A stretch of DNA of 64,000 nucleotides from Luscinia megarhynchos (Eukaryota; Chordata; Aves; Passeriformes; Turdidae), in the NCBI GenBank assembly GCA_034336665.1, contig CM067592.1:55604473-55668472 (forward strand), read 5' to 3'. Made by a program: the position numbers and the translations under genes. Shown piece after piece: positions 60,484 through 64,000 of this stretch (position 1 is the first letter of the stretch; each line of letters begins with the position of its first letter). Below the pieces are notes generated by a model, which worked only from the letters and a program-made list of their open reading frames with translations, was not told where the DNA came from and did no database searches.

Positions 60484-63261
60484 TAATTTGTGAAAAAGCG
60501 CTTAAACAAAAAGAAATCACTGAATCAAATTATTAATTTCAGTGATGTTAATTTTTAAATTTTTTCTGACTTGTGGCAGGGCCCTGTCAAACTAAAAGTT
60601 AAAAATTACGGAGTATGCAGGCTTTTCCATCTTACTCATAAATAAACCTCATTATATTTTGCTCCATGTTGAACAAAACATTTCATGTTGATATTAAATT
60701 CTACAATTATTTTCTAGACTTTCAGTTAATAGAGATAGTGGGAAAAGGAAATAGGTTTAGCAGGGCTTCTTTTGACTGCTCACCAACTGTGCATAAGAAT
60801 CAGATGAACTTTTGTTTCAACAGATTTAGTTATTACAGCACATTACCTCACCACACTATTACCACTGTAAACCTTCCTCGTTCCCTGGTTTGTGTGGCAC
60901 ACCATCATTTTGCTCACAAAGACATACTGCAGCTCCAGTCTCACTTGAAGATGAATTCCTAGTACACTGGATATGGTGCAGCTGAAACCATGCTCAGTGC
61001 AAGAAAATAATAATGTGCCCATTGTTACACCGGTTACAGCACAAAACCATACCTAAAGCATTAAACAGGAAAAGAATATACCTCCCCGAACACACTAGAT
61101 AATAGAAAACACTGGAAATAATTGGGCAGGGGTGTTTCAGGAGAGACATACTATATTTTTAATCTGCTCTTCCTTCAGATGTTTTTCTGCTTGCTTTCCT
61201 TTGTTCACTTCACTGGGTGCCGTGCTCTTGCTGTCTCCTGTTTCATTTCACTTGCTTTTACTGGGTGAAATGGGGCAGGCAAAGAAATGAGGATAAAATA
61301 AGTGGTTTTACTTTCCATGAGCATTGCTTTAGGTCTTGGCAGGGGGTCTTACTAGCCTTCTGCATAGTTTTTAAGCTTCTCCTAACATTGCCTTTTAAAG
61401 AGGAAGTGTATGCAAAAACTAATATAGACAACAAGGGAGAGTAAAAATTCAAAACAATGTATTCTGATTTTTGAATGTTCTGTTTGCAGCCTTCCTGAGG
61501 TTATATATTAGTTGTTGTTTGCAATTTCTTTGTTTTTCAGGAGCAGACTAAAATACCTGAACTGTGAGCCATAAAACATGGTCAATATAATCTAAAATTT
61601 ACATGCCTATGTGTCAAACAGGATTACTCACATTTCTGAGAATTTTATCATTAACTCAGAAAAAATATCAGACAATGCTCAGAGCATATAATTGGAAGAG
61701 AAATGGAGTCAACAAATGGTTTAACAAATAAGTTTATCACAAAAGGTAAGCTAGTTACGTATAGGACCCTGAGACAACTTAATTCCATCTTATAGTTTTA
61801 AAGATAAAAAAGCACACACTCCGCTTTCTCTGCTTTTAATTGAAAGATTGATATCCTATTTTGTGGTCAGTGATGATATTAATGAAAAATAACTGGTTTA
61901 AATTCTATAACTATAACTTTTCTTAGAAAAGCTGTTATCCTGGCTAATTTTAAAAAGGCTTTATAAAATTATCTTTGATCAGCTTCATACACTTCAAGCA
62001 AGTCAATTTGCTTTTTCATCAAAACTAGTGTTTCAGAGTGTGTTCTGAAACTCCATTTTGCAAGAAACAGGGTTTATTGAAAACCTACTTTTGGAAAAAT
62101 AGTCTGCAAATCACATGCCCTATTCCCTTGGAGACCCTGCTCTGTAAGCTGAGTTGACATGGGTAGCTCCGTGTCAAAATTCAGTATCTAACTGGCTGTA
62201 GTGTGCTTTCAGTTCTCAACCTGAGACAGCACTAAAAAGCTGTGTGCAGCTTTGCATGCGAATAGGATAAATAAATTAGTGCACTAAGGCATACCTGTCA
62301 GCTCTTGAAAGCTCTGCTGTAAACAGAAGCACTTGTCGAGGAAGAATACATTTTAAAATGCCCTTAGAAGTTGCTGGACTGGAAAGGCTTCACAAAGAAG
62401 AGAATGGGAAGCCTGGGAAGGGTGTAACACAAACAGGTGTCACTTTCGTATGTCTTCAAACTCACACTTCAGTAACCTTGTTTTTCTGATAAGCCTGTGA
62501 CCCTAATGCAAATAAAAAGCTAGGCTCAGAGTCATATTGTTGACTAATGTCTCAGATACAGCAGTGAATTTTAGTTTCTTCAATAATAAAGAAATTGAGT
62601 ATCTTTGAAACCAGTGCATAGTCAATCTAGCAATTTATTCTTTTGACTGACTTTTGAAGCTAAACCTGTCAACATATATCACCTTACTGTCAGGAAAAGG
62701 AGGTATTAAAAAAATAATAATGTAAGGAAGACACAGAAAATAAGAAAACAAAATTGCAACAACAGACACCGATGGTTATTAACCCATAACACCCCCCAAG
62801 GTTAAAGTGACTTCTGCAACTTTACACAGTCAAGAAATTTCCACAAATCAGTCATGGCCAGTAGAGAGCTGACAATCTTTCTGTCAAAAATCCTCTCAGA
62901 CCTTGCTTTCATGTCAAAGCTTTAATGCTTTGACCTGAACAAAGGAAGCATGAATATTTGTATACAGGGCCTTCTGTGCTGATAACAGAGATTGTGCCAG
63001 CAGCATTTGATTCAGGACAAAGGATTCCTGTGAGGTCTCTGTCCTCTGGAGAGGGTCTCCACTGGAAGCCTCCAGATGCAAAACCACACTTGCTCCTGGA
63101 TGCCAGAGCAAAATATAGCAGTGAAAGGTGGATCCTAGAGAAATCAGTATAGTATTAGGGTTTTAATGGACTAAGAATCTGTCATTTATGTACAATTTAT
63201 TTTTTTCTGCAGAGCCTAGCAGTTGTTATTTTGGCTTACAATCTTATACCAGATATATCAG

Positions 63262-63280
63262 GAATGAATGAATGAATGAA
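63262..63280. repeat. Short (AATG)n microsatellite
   Basis: About four AATG units in a row, beginning GAATGAATG. Confidence 0.9.
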
Positions 63281-64000
63281 AAAAGGTGGTGTATGCCTCA
63301 GGGCAATATTTAGGGTATGTTTGAGAATGCAGATTTGTCTTGGACACCTTCAACTTCACTGGCACGCAGTCAAACCACCAAAGATTTCTATCCACAAAGG
63401 TATGAGGAGAGAACAGAATTGTTTCAGATTTACTGTGTAATCAATTTATTAAATGTATCTTCTCATAAGGACTGTATGAACAAGGCTAGAAACAGAGCAT
63501 TCATACTATGAGAGAAAAGACTGTGTGGGTTTCATACCTGCAGAAATTGAGTGGTTAAAAGACATTTATTTTTGTTTTGATGGTTTTGTACTCTTCCCAC
63601 ACTTCCACTAGATGAACTTTTAAGTATGTTAAAGCACTTAAATTTACACTTACTGTCATGGTTGCCTCAGGGCTAAATCCTTCTGAAACATATTCTCCTT
63701 CTTTTACCATGACAGCATTCCAAATTCAGCCAGCAATGATGTGATACAAGTTTGAATTTCATAGAATAAGTGACAAAATATTTTAATTTTAAAATTATTT
63801 TTGACCCTACAAGCATGAGTTTCTTAAGTGAAACTAATATGATAACAGCAAGCATCTTTCTTTTTTTTTAATGGGGCAAAGAAAAAATTCCACTAGAATG
63901 AAGGCTTGGATTATTAAAAAAAAAATTTCCTATTGACTTTGTTTGTGTTGAATATTATGTAATAAACTTAAAAACAAAGCTTGACATGTGTAATGCTAGA

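Larger units (their letters stand above)
44467..64000. other. Long repeat-poor AT-rich stretch, no gene seen
   Basis: About 19.5 kb in which I recognise no LTR, CR1 or gene. The longest frame is 109 codons (46581-46910 minus; 56003-56332 minus). None has a known domain, and most are Ile/Phe/Lys-rich as random AT-rich DNA gives. Pyrimidine tracts followed by CAG occur (for example near 61540 and 63210), but no coding exon follows. Simple repeats at 45739-45789, 52225-52239, 60366-60483 and 63262-63280 are the only discrete structures seen. Confidence 0.55.

Noticed and set aside
60242..60536. Lysine-rich frames
   Set aside because: They are translations of the A/C-rich low-complexity tract.
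1..64000. CRISPR arrays, bacterial operons, ribosome-binding sites, origins
   Set aside because: The sequence is vertebrate nuclear DNA. The only regular array is the 64-bp minisatellite, whose units are contiguous and lack spacers.

Overview
The window is nuclear DNA of a bird, most likely a songbird. The evidence is the repeats. There are degraded CR1 LINE copies with the avian 3' end, several ERVL-like LTRs of types I associate with passerines (TG...CA ends, many ending in a CCAAGACA or CCAGGACA type terminus), and a decayed class II (beta-like) retroviral pol. The family names come from memory of avian repeats and were not checked against a database. There are no bacterial-style genes, no CRISPR array, no rRNA, and no tRNA that I could support. 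No host protein-coding gene or exon can be supported either. The open frames are short, AT-rich or repeat-derived, and the window reads as a gene desert or a very long intron.

Layout. 1-0.6 kb: an ERVL-type LTR on the minus strand. 0.6-10.25 kb: unique AT-rich DNA. 10.25-13.1 kb: remains of a class II provirus on the minus strand, running from a reverse transcriptase fragment through RNase H and integrase to a polypurine tract and a CpG-dense 3' LTR; gag, env and the 5' LTR are missing. 14.65-15.66 kb: a GC-rich LTR of about 1 kb carrying a 64-bp minisatellite. 19.96-21.84 kb: a CR1 on the minus strand, split by a nested LTR. 29.29-30.01 kb: a 723-bp LTR with a 5-bp target duplication. 31.5-34.1 kb: three CR1 pieces on the plus strand. 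38.03-39.29 and 43.13-44.46 kb: two LTRs of one family, each with its own exact 5-bp target duplication. A CR1 lies between them at 41.56-42.20 kb. 44.5-64 kb: about 19.5 kb of AT-rich DNA in which I recognise only simple repeats.

Nothing here works as a gene system. The functional content is retroelement-derived and visibly broken: all three enzymes of the pol remnant have a changed catalytic residue, and the longer CR1 copies carry internal deletions or an insertion. The parts most likely to matter to the host are the LTR-derived GC-rich islands (about 10.3-10.5, 14.7-15.4, 38.2-38.5 and 43.3-43.6 kb). These are the only strongly GC-rich, promoter-like blocks in an otherwise AT-rich landscape.

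The most unusual structures are four. The 64-bp minisatellite has a possible A-A-B higher-order pattern and G-quadruplex-prone strands. Two LTRs share about 165 bp of 3' end while their upstream bodies differ. One LTR is nested exactly between two RT motifs of a CR1. The last 19.5 kb is strikingly poor in recognisable repeats. I found no convincing undescribed biological system.
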